The translations under genes were made by a program, and so were the position numbers. From Magnetospirillum gryphiswaldense MSR-1 v2 (GTDB lineage Bacteria; Pseudomonadota; Alphaproteobacteria; Rhodospirillales; Magnetospirillaceae), in contig NC_023065.1 of assembly GCF_000513295.1 (NCBI RefSeq), positions 2,960,501-3,024,500 of the forward strand: a stretch of DNA of 64,000 bases. Reading direction: 5' to 3'. Within the stretch, counting starts at the first letter, position 1. Each line of letters starts with the position of its first letter. Of this stretch, positions 47,489-56,643 are shown piece by piece. The notes under the pieces were generated by a model. It searched no databases and had not been told where the DNA came from. It worked only from the letters and a program-made list of their open reading frames with translations.

Positions 47489-48714
47489 GCCTGCTCCGGG
47501 TCGATCAGCCAATCTTGCTGCGCCACCACCGGCGCACCGGAAAGAATCTCCCGATACACCGCCAAGGTCTTGGCGCACATGGCTTCCTTGGTGAAATTGG
47601 CGCGGACGAAAGCTTGGCCCAGATCGGCGACGCGCTGACGCTCCTCCGCCGACAGATCAAGAAAACGGGCAATGGCATCGGCCAACGAGCGGGGGTCGTC
47701 GGGATTGGCCAGCCAGCCGGTACGCCCGGCCAGAATGCTTTCACGCGGGCCGCCATGATCGGTGGCGATGACCGGACGGCCCATGGCCTGGGCCTCGACC
47801 ACCACCCGGCCGAAGGCCTCGGGGTCGGTTGAAGCCGACACCACCACATCGGTCAGCATATAGGCGGCGGGCATGTCGTTGCATTCGTCGACGATATGAA
47901 CCACATGGGTGAGGTCGCGGCGCTTGATCAGATCGACCAGTTCCTGGCGATAGCCGCTACGGCCCTGATCCGAGCCCACCAGCAGACAGCGCACATCGTG
48001 GCGACCCAGCAGGGCCAAGGCCTCGATCAGCACTCTTTGCCCCTTCCAGCGGGTCAACCGCCCGGGCAACATGATCACCGGATAGCCGTCGGGCAGCCGC
48101 CAGCGGTTGGCCAGTTGGATGATGCGTTCCTGGCTGACCCGGTTGGGATCGAACTTGGTCAGGTCAACACCGCGATGGATGACGCGGATGCGTTCCGCCG
48201 CCAGGCCATAGATGCGCCTTGCATGTTCGGCGATGAATTCGGAAATGGCGATGACCCGCTCGCCCTTGACCATCACCGAATTGTACCAGTGCTTGAAGCC
48301 GAAACCGCCCAGGTTGTAGGTACCATGGAAGGTGGTGATGAAATGGGCGCCGGTGCGGTTGGCGGCGGCATGCGCGCTCCAGGCCGGGGCGCGCGAGCGG
48401 GCGTGGACGATGTCGACGCCGTGCTCGCGGATCACCTTTTCCAGGCGCTTGACGTTGGCGCGCATGACCAGCGGGTTCTTGGAAGCCAGCGGCATCTCCA
48501 CGTGGACAGCGCCGGCGCGGATCAGTTCCCGCACCATGGGGCCGCCGCTGGAGGCGACCACCGCTTTCCAGCCGGCTTCGCCCAGGGCTTGGGCCACCTC
48601 GACGGTGCCGCGTTCGACCCCGCCGGTGACCAGCGCCGGCAGCACTTGCAGAACGACCGGTTGACGGACGCCGCTTTCGGCGGCATCGATGGGGGGATTT
48701 TCAGTTTCCGACAT
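47485..48714 (-). CDS. Glycosyltransferase family 4
   Basis: The 409-residue protein has the N-terminal VLQVLPALVTGGVERGTVEVA strand-helix of GT4 enzymes and the C-terminal donor-binding domain with VIMLPGRLTRWKGQRVLIEA and SASTDPEAFGRVVVEAQAMGRPVIA, including the E-x7-E motif. It probably adds a sugar to lipopolysaccharide core or another glycolipid on the cytoplasmic side. Starts at 48714, 48732 and 48738 are possible; none has a strong ribosome binding site, and 48714 keeps a short gap to the divergent hydrolase gene. It is translationally coupled to the GT9 gene. Confidence 0.87.
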   Translation of the reverse strand: MSETENPPIDAAESGVRQPVVLQVLPALVTGGVERGTVEVAQALGEAGWKAVVASSGGPMVRELIRAGAVHVEMPLASKNPLVMRANVKRLEKVIREHGVDIVHARSRAPAWSAHAAANRTGAHFITTFHGTYNLGGFGFKHWYNSVMVKGERVIAISEFIAEHARRIYGLAAERIRVIHRGVDLTKFDPNRVSQERIIQLANRWRLPDGYPVIMLPGRLTRWKGQRVLIEALALLGRHDVRCLLVGSDQGRSGYRQELVDLIKRRDLTHVVHIVDECNDMPAAYMLTDVVVSASTDPEAFGRVVVEAQAMGRPVIATDHGGPRESILAGRTGWLANPDDPRSLADAIARFLDLSAEERQRVADLGQAFVRANFTKEAMCAKTLAVYREILSGAPVVAQQDWLIDPEQA

Positions 48715-48736
48715 GGATTGGGGCAAGGTCATGACC

Positions 48737-49498
48737 ATGGTTGAAGGCGGCGGGATATTAACACGCGCTGACGGGGCGTCCATGGCATACCATCGCCTGG
48801 AAGGCAAGGGCCCTGGAATCATCTTCCTGCATGGCTTTCATTCCGACATGGAGGGCGGCAAGGCCCTGGCCCTGGAAAATCTGTGCAAAAACCAAGGCCG
48901 CGCCTTCGTCCGCTTCGACCTGTTCGGCCACGGCAAAAGCAGTGGGCGGGTCGAGGACGGGTGTGTCAGCCGCTGGGCCGACGACGCCGTCGCCGTGCTT
49001 GATGAACTGACCCAGGGGCCGCAGGTTCTGGTGGGGTCGTCCCTGGGCGGCTGGGTGGCGCTGCTGGCCGCCTTGCGCCGCCGCGACCGGGTGGTCGGGC
49101 TGGCCGGCATCGCCGCCGCCCCCGATTTCACCGAGGATCTGATGTGGGCTGAATTCACCGCTGAACAGCGCCGCGACCTGCTGGAAAAAGGTGAAGTGGT
49201 GCTGCCCAATTGCTATGAGCCGGATAATCCGTGGACGGTGCCGCGCCTGCTGATCGAGGATGGCCGCAACAACCTGCTGCTGGGTGATTGCATCAACCTT
49301 GCGTGCCCGGTCCGCCTGATCCAGGGACAAAAAGATGCCGACGTGCCTTGGAAAACGGCACTGAAGATCGCCGATTGCCTGGCCTCCGACGACGTCGAGA
49401 TCACCTTGATCAAGGATGGCGACCACCGGCTCAGCCGCGACCAGGATCTGGCGCGCATGACCGCCATCGTCGCCCGCCTGGTGGATGGGCTGGAATGA
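48737..49498 (+). CDS. Alpha/beta hydrolase
   Basis: The 253-residue protein has the nucleophile elbow GSSLGG with Ser102 and the oxyanion segment IIFLHGFHSDMEG. A DGDHRLS segment near the C-terminus supplies the catalytic His. The likely substrate is a small ester or thioester; it cannot be predicted. AAGG eight bases before the ATG at 48737 decides the start, and the N-terminal LTRADGASMAYHRLEG agrees with related proteins. It is followed by the FkbM gene with an ATGA overlap and is divergent from the GT4 gene with only about 20 bases between. Confidence 0.85.
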   Translation: MVEGGGILTRADGASMAYHRLEGKGPGIIFLHGFHSDMEGGKALALENLCKNQGRAFVRFDLFGHGKSSGRVEDGCVSRWADDAVAVLDELTQGPQVLVGSSLGGWVALLAALRRRDRVVGLAGIAAAPDFTEDLMWAEFTAEQRRDLLEKGEVVLPNCYEPDNPWTVPRLLIEDGRNNLLLGDCINLACPVRLIQGQKDADVPWKTALKIADCLASDDVEITLIKDGDHRLSRDQDLARMTAIVARLVDGLE

Positions 49499-50430
49499 AC
49501 ACCGACTTCTTCCGCCACGGCGATTTGGCCCCAACCATCGCCGCTGCCGGATTGCGGGCGGTGGATATCGGCTCACGCGGGGGCTTCGACCCCGATCTGC
49601 TGCCCATCGCCTGGGCGGTGGACGGCATCGGCTTTGAACCGGAACCCCAGGCCTTTGCCCAATTACAGGCCACCGACCCGGCGCCGTGGCGCTCGGTCCG
49701 TTGGCTGCCCTTCGCCATCGGCGCTGCCAACGGCCCGGCGACGTTATGGATACCGCCCGACCCGGTGGGAGCGTCATTGCTGGAGCACGATCCGGCGGTG
49801 GGCGAACGCTTCGGCCTGTCGCACCTGACCAGCAACTGCCGCCCGCTGACGGTGGACACCGTCACCCTGGACCACGCCCTGGCCGGGCTGGCCTTGCCCG
49901 ATTACCTGAAGCTGGATGTGGAGGGGGCGGAACTGTCCATCCTGCAAGCCGCCCCGCAAACGCTGGCGGCGACAGTGGCGATCAAGGCCGAGGCGTCGTT
50001 CGTCGCCGCCCGCAAGAACCAGCCGCTGGTGGCCGACATGGATGTGTTCCTGCGCGGCCAGGGCTTCGAGCTGATGGACATCATCCGCCCCATGCGCTGG
50101 CGGGCGCAGCCGGTGGCGCCGCACCCCTATTCCTGGCGCGGCCAACCCGGCTATTCGCGCGGCCAGATCGGCCAATGCGACCTTTTGTATTTCCGCCGCG
50201 CCGACACCCTGGCCGCCGACCGGCAAACCCTGGCCGCCGGGCTGATCGCCATGGCCCTGGGCTATTTCGACCACGCCCTGCCGCTGCTGACCCGATCAGG
50301 AATCAAGGCCGATGCCGTCGCCCATGCCTCGCGCCGGTTGGGCCGACGGGTGGCTTGGCAGCAGATGCGGGCCAATCTGCGCGAGTTGGTTCCGCTGTTG
50401 CGGTCCTTGCTGGGGGGCGTGCCCAACTAA
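49495..50430 (+). CDS. FkbM family methyltransferase
   Basis: The 311-residue protein has the SAM-binding strand AVDIGSRGGFDPD at its start, FEPEPQAFAQL and the FkbM signature YLKLDVEGAELSIL. The C-terminal 60 residues are rich in Arg and Leu and may be a separate helical tail. FkbM-type enzymes methylate O-linked groups on sugars and lipids, so the protein may modify a surface glycan. It is coupled to the hydrolase by ATGA overlap. It ends in a four-base overlap with the convergent secreted-protein gene. Confidence 0.85.
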   Translation: MNTDFFRHGDLAPTIAAAGLRAVDIGSRGGFDPDLLPIAWAVDGIGFEPEPQAFAQLQATDPAPWRSVRWLPFAIGAANGPATLWIPPDPVGASLLEHDPAVGERFGLSHLTSNCRPLTVDTVTLDHALAGLALPDYLKLDVEGAELSILQAAPQTLAATVAIKAEASFVAARKNQPLVADMDVFLRGQGFELMDIIRPMRWRAQPVAPHPYSWRGQPGYSRGQIGQCDLLYFRRADTLAADRQTLAAGLIAMALGYFDHALPLLTRSGIKADAVAHASRRLGRRVAWQQMRANLRELVPLLRSLLGGVPN

Positions 50431-50981
50431 TCCCGGCAGGGCCGGCGGGCATCGGTGGTGTCGCACAGATCGATGGCATCGGCATAGGCGCGCCACTGGA
50501 CCAGCTCGCTTTCCGGCACCGGCACCTGACCCAGGGCGAAGGGGGCGCCGCGCCACATGCGGCTGACCACATAAAAGGCATCGCGGCCACGGATGGCGAA
50601 ATGCAGCACATAGGTGCCGCGTCCGTCGCCCTTGTACTTGCCGCAGGCGATGGTGCGCGACCCCGCCTCGCGCCCGCCGATGCTGCCGATGCTGGCCGGG
50701 CCGGCGGCAGCGGCTTCGCATACCGGTGCGGTCTTGGCCACCGCCTGTTCCAGAAATTCCGACACCGTCAACGGCACGCCGCGAAACGCCTGCACGGTGA
50801 TGCGCCGGGTCCAGGTCTCGGCCCCTTCCTGCACCGGGATCAATTCCGTCGACTGCCCGGTCTTGTCGGTCACCGACGACATCACCTTCCAATCGCTCAG
50901 TTGCGGCACCTGCAACCGTTCCGACGCCAGGGCCGACAGGGGCAGCAGCAAAGCGGCAACAGCAAGGACGAGTGGGCGCAT
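50427..50981 (-). CDS. Secreted protein of unknown function
   Basis: The 184-residue protein has a signal peptide ending near residue 20 (LSALASE). The mature part contains four cysteines (one in PVCEAAAAG, one in TIACGKYKG, one in DLCDTT and one near the C-terminus) that could form disulfides. No family was recognised. GGGGGAAACC precedes the ATG at 50981, which is preferred to an upstream in-frame ATG at 51035. It is divergent from the emrAB-like genes with 129 bases between. Confidence 0.6.
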   Translation of the reverse strand: MRPLVLAVAALLLPLSALASERLQVPQLSDWKVMSSVTDKTGQSTELIPVQEGAETWTRRITVQAFRGVPLTVSEFLEQAVAKTAPVCEAAAAGPASIGSIGGREAGSRTIACGKYKGDGRGTYVLHFAIRGRDAFYVVSRMWRGAPFALGQVPVPESELVQWRAYADAIDLCDTTDARRPCRD

Positions 50982-51052
50982 GGTTTCCCCCGATGAAATC
51001 GGCCAAAGCCTAACCCGCCCACCTTCGCCGCACAATCACCCGCACACACCTC

Positions 51053-51098
51053 TTGACCGCCACATATGGCGGCGCATATAAAACTGAACCGTTCAGTT
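51053..51098 (+). promoter_or_regulatory. emrAB promoter with a TetR-type operator
   Basis: TTGACC (51053-51058) and TATAAA (51077-51082) are 18 bases apart. Just downstream of the -10 lies a perfect palindrome, AACTGAA-CCG-TTCAGTT (51082-51098), in the position and style of a TetR/AcrR-family repressor site. Confidence 0.65.
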
Positions 51099-51110
51099 CA
51101 GGTTTTCGCC

Positions 51111-52145
51111 ATGAAAAAGACCATCCTTCGCCTCTTCGCCCTTGCCCTGCTGTGCGTCGCCGCATTGTACGGCTGGCGCTGGTATGCCGATGGTCGTTTC
51201 CTCGAAACCACCGACGACGCCTATGTGGATGGCGACATCACCACCATGACGCCCAAGCTGGCCGGTCACATCGTCGAGGTGGCGGTGACCGACAACCAGC
51301 GGGTCAAGGCCGGCGATCTGTTGATCCGCATCGACGACACCGATTACCGCAGCAAACTGGCCGAGGCCGAGGCGGTGCTGGCGGCACGGCGCGCCACCTT
51401 GGCCCAATTGGACGACAAGGTATTGGTGCAACAGGCGGTGATGCAGCAGGCCGGCGCCGGCATTTCGGCGGCCAAGGCCGACCTGACCCTGTCGCGCCAG
51501 GATCTGGACCGCACCAGCCGGCTGGTCAAGGACGACTTCGTCAGCCGCCAGCGCTTCGACACCCAGACCGCCGAGGCGGCCAAGGCCGCCGCCAGCCTGC
51601 AGGGCAGCAGTGCCCAGGCCACCGCCGCCAAACGGCAGATGGCGGTGCTGGAAGCGGATCGCGACGTCGCCCAAGCCCAGGTCAACCAGGCGCAAGCCCA
51701 AGTCAATCAAGCCCTGGCCGATCTTGATGCCACCATCATCCGCGCGCCCGTCGATGGCGTCATCGGCAACCGCGTCGCCCGGACCGGCGCCTATGTCCGG
51801 CCCGGCCAGCACCTTTTGTCGGTGGTGCCGCTGGACAGCGTGTGGATCGACGCCAATTTCAAGGAAACCCAATTGGCCCGCCTGAAGCCCGGCCAAAGCG
51901 TTTCCATCAAGATCGACGCCTTTCCCGAACACGTGCTGACCGGCACGGTGGACAGCTTCTCGCCGGCCACGGGGGCCAAGTTCAGCCTGTTGCCGCCGGA
52001 AAACGCCACCGGCAATTTCACCAAGATCGTCCAGCGCCTGCCGGTGCGCATCCACGTGCCCGCCGACAATCCGCTGGCCGGACGACTGGCCCCCGGCCTG
52101 TCGGTGGTGGTCAGCGTCGACACCCGCAGCGGAGCCGGCAAGTGA
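51111..52145 (+). CDS. emrA: HlyD/EmrA-family membrane fusion protein
   Basis: The 344-residue protein has one N-terminal membrane helix (about 7-25), then TTDDAYVDGDITTMTPKLAGHI and a lipoyl-like half, a long coiled coil (about 90-190), the second lipoyl half with IIRAPVDGVIGNRVARTGAYV, and a beta-barrel domain. It should bridge the inner-membrane EmrB-like pump and an outer-membrane channel for drug efflux. The ATG at 51111 is chosen over an upstream in-frame ATG because the promoter and operator end just before it. The emrB gene overlaps its stop. Confidence 0.9.
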   Translation: MKKTILRLFALALLCVAALYGWRWYADGRFLETTDDAYVDGDITTMTPKLAGHIVEVAVTDNQRVKAGDLLIRIDDTDYRSKLAEAEAVLAARRATLAQLDDKVLVQQAVMQQAGAGISAAKADLTLSRQDLDRTSRLVKDDFVSRQRFDTQTAEAAKAAASLQGSSAQATAAKRQMAVLEADRDVAQAQVNQAQAQVNQALADLDATIIRAPVDGVIGNRVARTGAYVRPGQHLLSVVPLDSVWIDANFKETQLARLKPGQSVSIKIDAFPEHVLTGTVDSFSPATGAKFSLLPPENATGNFTKIVQRLPVRIHVPADNPLAGRLAPGLSVVVSVDTRSGAGK

Positions 52146-53725
52146 GTCCGGCCGATCCGCGCCTGAGCATCCGGCCCGAGGACCGGGTGGTGCACACACG
52201 CGACTGGATCGGTTTCTTCGCCATGGTGGTGGGCATGTTCATGGCCATCCTGGACATCCAGATCGTCGCCAGCTCCATTGCCCAGATCCAGGCCGGGCTG
52301 TCGGCGTCCGCCGACGAGATTTCCTGGGTCCAGACCTCGTATCTGATCGCCGAGGTGGTGATGATCCCGCTGTCGGGATGGATGGCCCGGGTGTTTTCCA
52401 CCCGTTGGCTGTTCATGGCCTCGTGCCTGACCTTCACCATCGCCTCGGTCGCCTGCGCCTTCGCCTGGAACATCGAATCCATGATCGTATTCCGCGCCAT
52501 CCAGGGCTTTTTGGGCGGCGCCATGATCCCCACCGTCTTCGCCACCTCGTTCCTTTTGTTCCCACCCAGGATGAGCGCCGGCATCTCGGTGCTGATCGGG
52601 CTGGTGGCGACCATGGCCCCGACCCTGGGGCCGACCTTGGGCGGCTGGCTGACCGAGGCGTTTTCCTGGCACTGGCTGTTCCTGATCAACGTCGTCCCCG
52701 GCCTGATCGTCGCGGCCCTGGTGTTTTTGTTCGTGCATGTGGACCGCCCGCGCCTCGACATGCTGAAAGGCTTCGATCTGGCCGGCATCGTCCTGGTGGC
52801 GGCCTTTTTGGGCAGCTTGCAATACATCCTCGAGGAAGGCCCCGGCGACGACTGGTTCGACGAGCCCAAGATCGTCGCCATGACCTTTTTATGCACCATC
52901 GCCGGCATGGCCTTTTTGTGGCGCGAGCTGACCACGCCCCATCCGGTGGTCGACATCAAGGCCTTCCACGACCGCAACTTCGCCGTCGGCTGCCTATACA
53001 GCTTCATCATCGGCATCGGCCTTTACGGCTCGGTCTATGTCATCCCGCTCTATCTGGGGCGCATCCGCGGCTATTCGTCGCGGGAAATCGGCCTCACCAT
53101 GATGGTCACCGGCATGTTCCAGTTTCTGTCGGCGCCCCTGGCCGGCGCCTTGGCGAAAAAGTTGGATCTGCGCGTCATGCTGGGCCTGGGCCTGAGCCTG
53201 TTCGGCACCGGATTGTGGCTGAACCACTATCTGACCAGCCAATGGGGCTATTGGGAGATGTTCCTGCCGCAGGCGGTGCGCGGCTTGGCGCTGATGTTCT
53301 GCTTCGTCCCCATCAACGCCGTCGCCCTGGGCCATCTGGCCCCGGCGGAAGTGCAAAACGCCTCGGGGCTTTACAATCTGATGCGCAATCTGGGCGGGGC
53401 CATCGGGCTGGCCGCCATCACCACCTTTTTGCGCGAACGCACCGACCTGCACATGCTGCGCCTGTCGGAAAGCCTGAGCCCCGACAATCTGATGGCGGTG
53501 ACGCGGCTGTCGGAAATTTCCGCCCGCATGGCCGGCCTGTTGCCCGGTGATCCCGATCAGGCGGCCTTGAAGGTGCTTTACAACCTGACCCGCCAGCAGG
53601 CTTCGACCATGGCTTTCGGCGACATCTTGCTGTCCATGTCCGTCGTCTTCCTGGTCGGGCTGGTGCTGATGCCCCTGGTGCACAAGGTCAGGCATCCGTC
53701 GAGCGGAAACGCCGACGCCCACTGA
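52142..53725 (+). CDS. emrB: DHA2-family MFS drug efflux transporter (EmrB-like)
   Basis: The 527-residue protein has about 14 predicted membrane helices and the DHA2 motifs: FMAILDIQIVASSIAQI in the first helix and GFLGGAMIPTVFA, with GPTLGGWLTEAFSWHWLFLIN. It pairs with the EmrA-like protein to export drugs or fatty acids in exchange for protons. It starts with GTG in a GTGA overlap with the emrA stop codon, so the two subunits should be made together. No TolC-like gene lies nearby. Confidence 0.92.
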   Translation: MSPADPRLSIRPEDRVVHTRDWIGFFAMVVGMFMAILDIQIVASSIAQIQAGLSASADEISWVQTSYLIAEVVMIPLSGWMARVFSTRWLFMASCLTFTIASVACAFAWNIESMIVFRAIQGFLGGAMIPTVFATSFLLFPPRMSAGISVLIGLVATMAPTLGPTLGGWLTEAFSWHWLFLINVVPGLIVAALVFLFVHVDRPRLDMLKGFDLAGIVLVAAFLGSLQYILEEGPGDDWFDEPKIVAMTFLCTIAGMAFLWRELTTPHPVVDIKAFHDRNFAVGCLYSFIIGIGLYGSVYVIPLYLGRIRGYSSREIGLTMMVTGMFQFLSAPLAGALAKKLDLRVMLGLGLSLFGTGLWLNHYLTSQWGYWEMFLPQAVRGLALMFCFVPINAVALGHLAPAEVQNASGLYNLMRNLGGAIGLAAITTFLRERTDLHMLRLSESLSPDNLMAVTRLSEISARMAGLLPGDPDQAALKVLYNLTRQQASTMAFGDILLSMSVVFLVGLVLMPLVHKVRHPSSGNADAH

Positions 53726-53734
53726 CATCCCCAT

Positions 53735-53812
53735 CGGTTCCTGCCCCGTCCCAATTTCGCCGAAATCCCGCCCCAACCCTCTTCGGCGGCGTTCGGGGCG
53801 GGGCGGGAACCG
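53735..53812 (+). repeat. Long-looped inverted repeat after emrB
   Basis: CGGTTCCTGCCCCG (53735-53748) is complementary to CGGGGCGGGAACCG-type sequence ending at 53812, apart from a small bulge. The 155-base gap to asnB has no T-run, so terminator function is uncertain. Confidence 0.4.
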
Positions 53813-53880
53813 AGCCCTGTTGCCAGGGCGGGGCCCCGCGGGCTAAGGTCTGCCCGCGCCAAATTGGAATCCTGATCCCC

Positions 53881-55803
53881 ATGTGCGGCTTCGCCGGCTT
53901 TCTCGATATTTCCGCCACCACCTCGGACCGCGCCCGCGTGGTCGAGGCCATGGCCGCCACCTTGGTCCATCGCGGCCCCGACGATAGCGGCGTGTGGTGC
54001 GACGATGGCGCCGGCATCGCCTTGGGTTTCCGCCGCCTCGCCATCTTGGACCTGACGCCGTCCGGCCATCAGCCGATGGCGTCGCGCGATGGCCGTTGGG
54101 TGGTGGTGTTCAACGGCGAAATCTACAATCACGGGCAGTTGCGCGGACGCCTGGAACCGATGGAGTGGCGCGGCCATTCCGACACCGAGGTGCTGCTGGA
54201 AAGCGTGGCCCGCTTAGGCGTCGAGCGCGCGCTTTCCCAGTTCGACGGCATGTTCGCCATCGCCCTGTGGGACCGGTTGGAACACACCTTGTATCTGGCC
54301 CGCGACCGCATCGGCGAAAAGCCGCTGTACTGGAGCGAGGCGAACGGCACCCTGACCTTTGGTTCGGAGCTGAAGGCCTTGGCCGCCCATCCCGGTTTCG
54401 ACACCACCCTCGACCGCGCCGCCTTGGCCGAATACATGCGGCTGGGCTGGATCGGCGCGCCCCACAGCATCTATGCCAAGGCCCACAAGCTGCCACCGGG
54501 TACGGTGATGACGATCAAGGGCGACCACCGCCTGATCCGCCCCTATTGGTCGGCGACCGAACGGGCCCAGGCGGTGGCCGGCAGCTTCACCGGCGGGCCG
54601 GCAGCGGCGGCGGAACGGTTGAACCAGTTGCTGCGCTCGTCCATCGCGCTCAGGATGCAGGCCGACGTACCGGTGGGGGTGTTTCTGTCCGGCGGCATTG
54701 ATTCGTCGCTGACCGCCGCCATCATGCAGGAATTGTCGCCGGCCCCCGTGCATAGCTTCACCATCGGCTTCGACGCGGAAGGCTATGATGAAAGCCCCTA
54801 TGCCCGTGCCGTCGCCGACCATCTGGGCACCCGACACACCGAACTGCGCATCACCGACGACGACGCCCTGGCCCTGGTCCCCGATCTTCCAGCCATCTGG
54901 GACGAGCCTTTCGCCGACCCAGCGCAATTGCCCACCGTGCTGTTGGCGCGGCTGACCCGCCAGGACGTCACCGTGGCGCTGTCCGGCGACGGCGCCGACG
55001 AATTGTTCGGCGGGTACGGCATCTATCGCTCGATCCCGCGCGACTGGGCCCGGCTGCGGGCGATGCCGGCTTGGCTGCGCACCCTGGCCCGCGCCGGTCA
55101 GGCGGTGCCGCCCGGCCTGCTGAACAGTGCCGCCGGCCTGTCGGCCCTGGTCGGGCGCAAGCGCCGGTCCTATCCCGGCTATCGTCTGCGCAAGGCGGTG
55201 GAAAACCTGCAAACCAGCGATATCCCGCACATGCTGGGTCGCCATTACAGCCGTTGGCGCGGCATGGGCGAGATGGTGCTGGGGGCACCGACCCGACCGG
55301 ATCTCTATACCGATCCTGGCCGCCACCCCAGCCTGAGCGATCCGGCGCTGACGGTGATGGTGCTGGATGTGCTGGGCTATCTGCCCGACGATCTGTGCGT
55401 GAAAACCGACCGCGCCACCATGGCCGCGTCGCTGGAAGCACGCCTGCCCTTCCTCGACCACGCCATTGCCGAATTCGCCTGGAGCCTGCCCACCGGGCTC
55501 AAACTCAACGCCGATCACGGCAAGACCGTGCTGCGCGACGTCTTGTACCGCTATGTGCCGCGCCCCTTGGTCGATCGCCCCAAGATGGGGTTCGAGGTGC
55601 CGGTGGGCCGCTGGCTCGGCGGACGCCTGCGCGATTGGGCCGACGACCTGTTGTCGGAAGATCGGCTGCGCCGCCAGGGCCTGTTCGACGCCCGCCGGCT
55701 GTCACGCTGCTGGAGCGACCATCGCTCGGGCCGCAAGAACTGGCAGACCGAATTGTGGCATGCGCTGATGGCCCAGGCCTGGCTGGCATCCAAGGGGCTC
55801 TGA
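53881..55803 (+). CDS. asnB: Asparagine synthase (glutamine-hydrolysing)
   Basis: The 640-residue protein begins MCGFAGFLDI, giving the N-terminal Cys nucleophile of a class II glutamine amidotransferase domain (about 1-200) with HRGPDDSG and FNGEIYNH. The synthetase domain has the ATP motif FLSGGIDSSLTAA and the conserved ALSGDGADELFGGY. It makes asparagine or amidates another substrate; paralogues occur in exopolysaccharide clusters, and the neighbouring glycosyltransferases make that a possibility. The ATG follows GGAATCC. It is followed after 42 bases by the chpT-like gene. Confidence 0.92.
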   Translation: MCGFAGFLDISATTSDRARVVEAMAATLVHRGPDDSGVWCDDGAGIALGFRRLAILDLTPSGHQPMASRDGRWVVVFNGEIYNHGQLRGRLEPMEWRGHSDTEVLLESVARLGVERALSQFDGMFAIALWDRLEHTLYLARDRIGEKPLYWSEANGTLTFGSELKALAAHPGFDTTLDRAALAEYMRLGWIGAPHSIYAKAHKLPPGTVMTIKGDHRLIRPYWSATERAQAVAGSFTGGPAAAAERLNQLLRSSIALRMQADVPVGVFLSGGIDSSLTAAIMQELSPAPVHSFTIGFDAEGYDESPYARAVADHLGTRHTELRITDDDALALVPDLPAIWDEPFADPAQLPTVLLARLTRQDVTVALSGDGADELFGGYGIYRSIPRDWARLRAMPAWLRTLARAGQAVPPGLLNSAAGLSALVGRKRRSYPGYRLRKAVENLQTSDIPHMLGRHYSRWRGMGEMVLGAPTRPDLYTDPGRHPSLSDPALTVMVLDVLGYLPDDLCVKTDRATMAASLEARLPFLDHAIAEFAWSLPTGLKLNADHGKTVLRDVLYRYVPRPLVDRPKMGFEVPVGRWLGGRLRDWADDLLSEDRLRRQGLFDARRLSRCWSDHRSGRKNWQTELWHALMAQAWLASKGL

Positions 55804-55845
55804 TTTTCGCTTCGCCACGGGCCGGAGGACTGTTACCTTCGGATT

Positions 55846-56499
55846 ATGGGGAGCGATCATCAAAACAATACCGACACCTTGATGCTGGCCGAGCTGCTGT
55901 GCGCCCGCGTCTGTCACGATCTGGCCGGTCCGGTGGGCGCCACCGCCGCCGGGGCCGAGCTGTTCCAGGATTTGGGCGGCGGTGATCCCGAGACCCTGGC
56001 CATGGTTTCCACCAGCGCCGCCGGCGCCGCGGCCCGCCTGCGCCTGTTGCGCGCGGCCTTGGGCCCCGCCGCGTCGATGCCGCAGGGCTTGTCGGCATTG
56101 CGGACGATGACCGAGGCCCACCTCAACAGCCTGGCCTCCACCGCCGCCCCGACCATTGCCTGCCGCTGGACCGATTGTCCCGACCAGATCGACGGCCCCC
56201 GCGCCCGCCTTTTGCTCAACCTGATGCTGTTGGGCCGCGACGCCCTGCCGCGCGGCGGCGCCCTGGATTTCGCCCTGACCGACGGCTGGCCGACGGTGAT
56301 CGCCCATGGCGAACCCGCAGCCCTGACCGACGACGTCAGGGCCGCCCTGCTGACCGATACCGCCCCCACCGGCCCAAAAACGGCGCAGGCGACCCTGACC
56401 CGCATGCTGGCCGCCGAAATGGGCGGACGGATCAGCGTTTCCGTCACCGCGCGGGGCTTGCGCTTGGCGGCGGAAGCGTGCGCCTTAGGGATGATTTAG
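55846..56499 (+). CDS. Histidine phosphotransferase, ChpT-like
   Basis: The 217-residue protein has an N-terminal helical hairpin with CHDLAGPVGA (His24 as the likely phosphorylated residue) and a C-terminal degenerate ATPase-like fold, which is the architecture of ChpT-type phosphotransferases. In Caulobacter ChpT passes phosphate from CckA to CtrA and CpdR. Here it lies between asnB and the che cluster, so it may link the cell-cycle and chemotaxis relays, which is only an inference. The ATG has no strong ribosome binding site; GGAGGA is about 17 bases upstream. Confidence 0.8.
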   Translation: MGSDHQNNTDTLMLAELLCARVCHDLAGPVGATAAGAELFQDLGGGDPETLAMVSTSAAGAAARLRLLRAALGPAASMPQGLSALRTMTEAHLNSLASTAAPTIACRWTDCPDQIDGPRARLLLNLMLLGRDALPRGGALDFALTDGWPTVIAHGEPAALTDDVRAALLTDTAPTGPKTAQATLTRMLAAEMGGRISVSVTARGLRLAAEACALGMI

Positions 56500-56643
56500 A
56501 GAAGTTGTCCCTTCCGCCTTATGGGTTCTTCTAATGCCCCCTGGACCGTGGTATTAGTCGATTGACGTGCCTGCGATAAGTGGACCCGAGAAGGTCCCTG
56601 CTACGGGCAAATGCAGTGATGGCGTGGAGTTTTGGAGTCGGCC

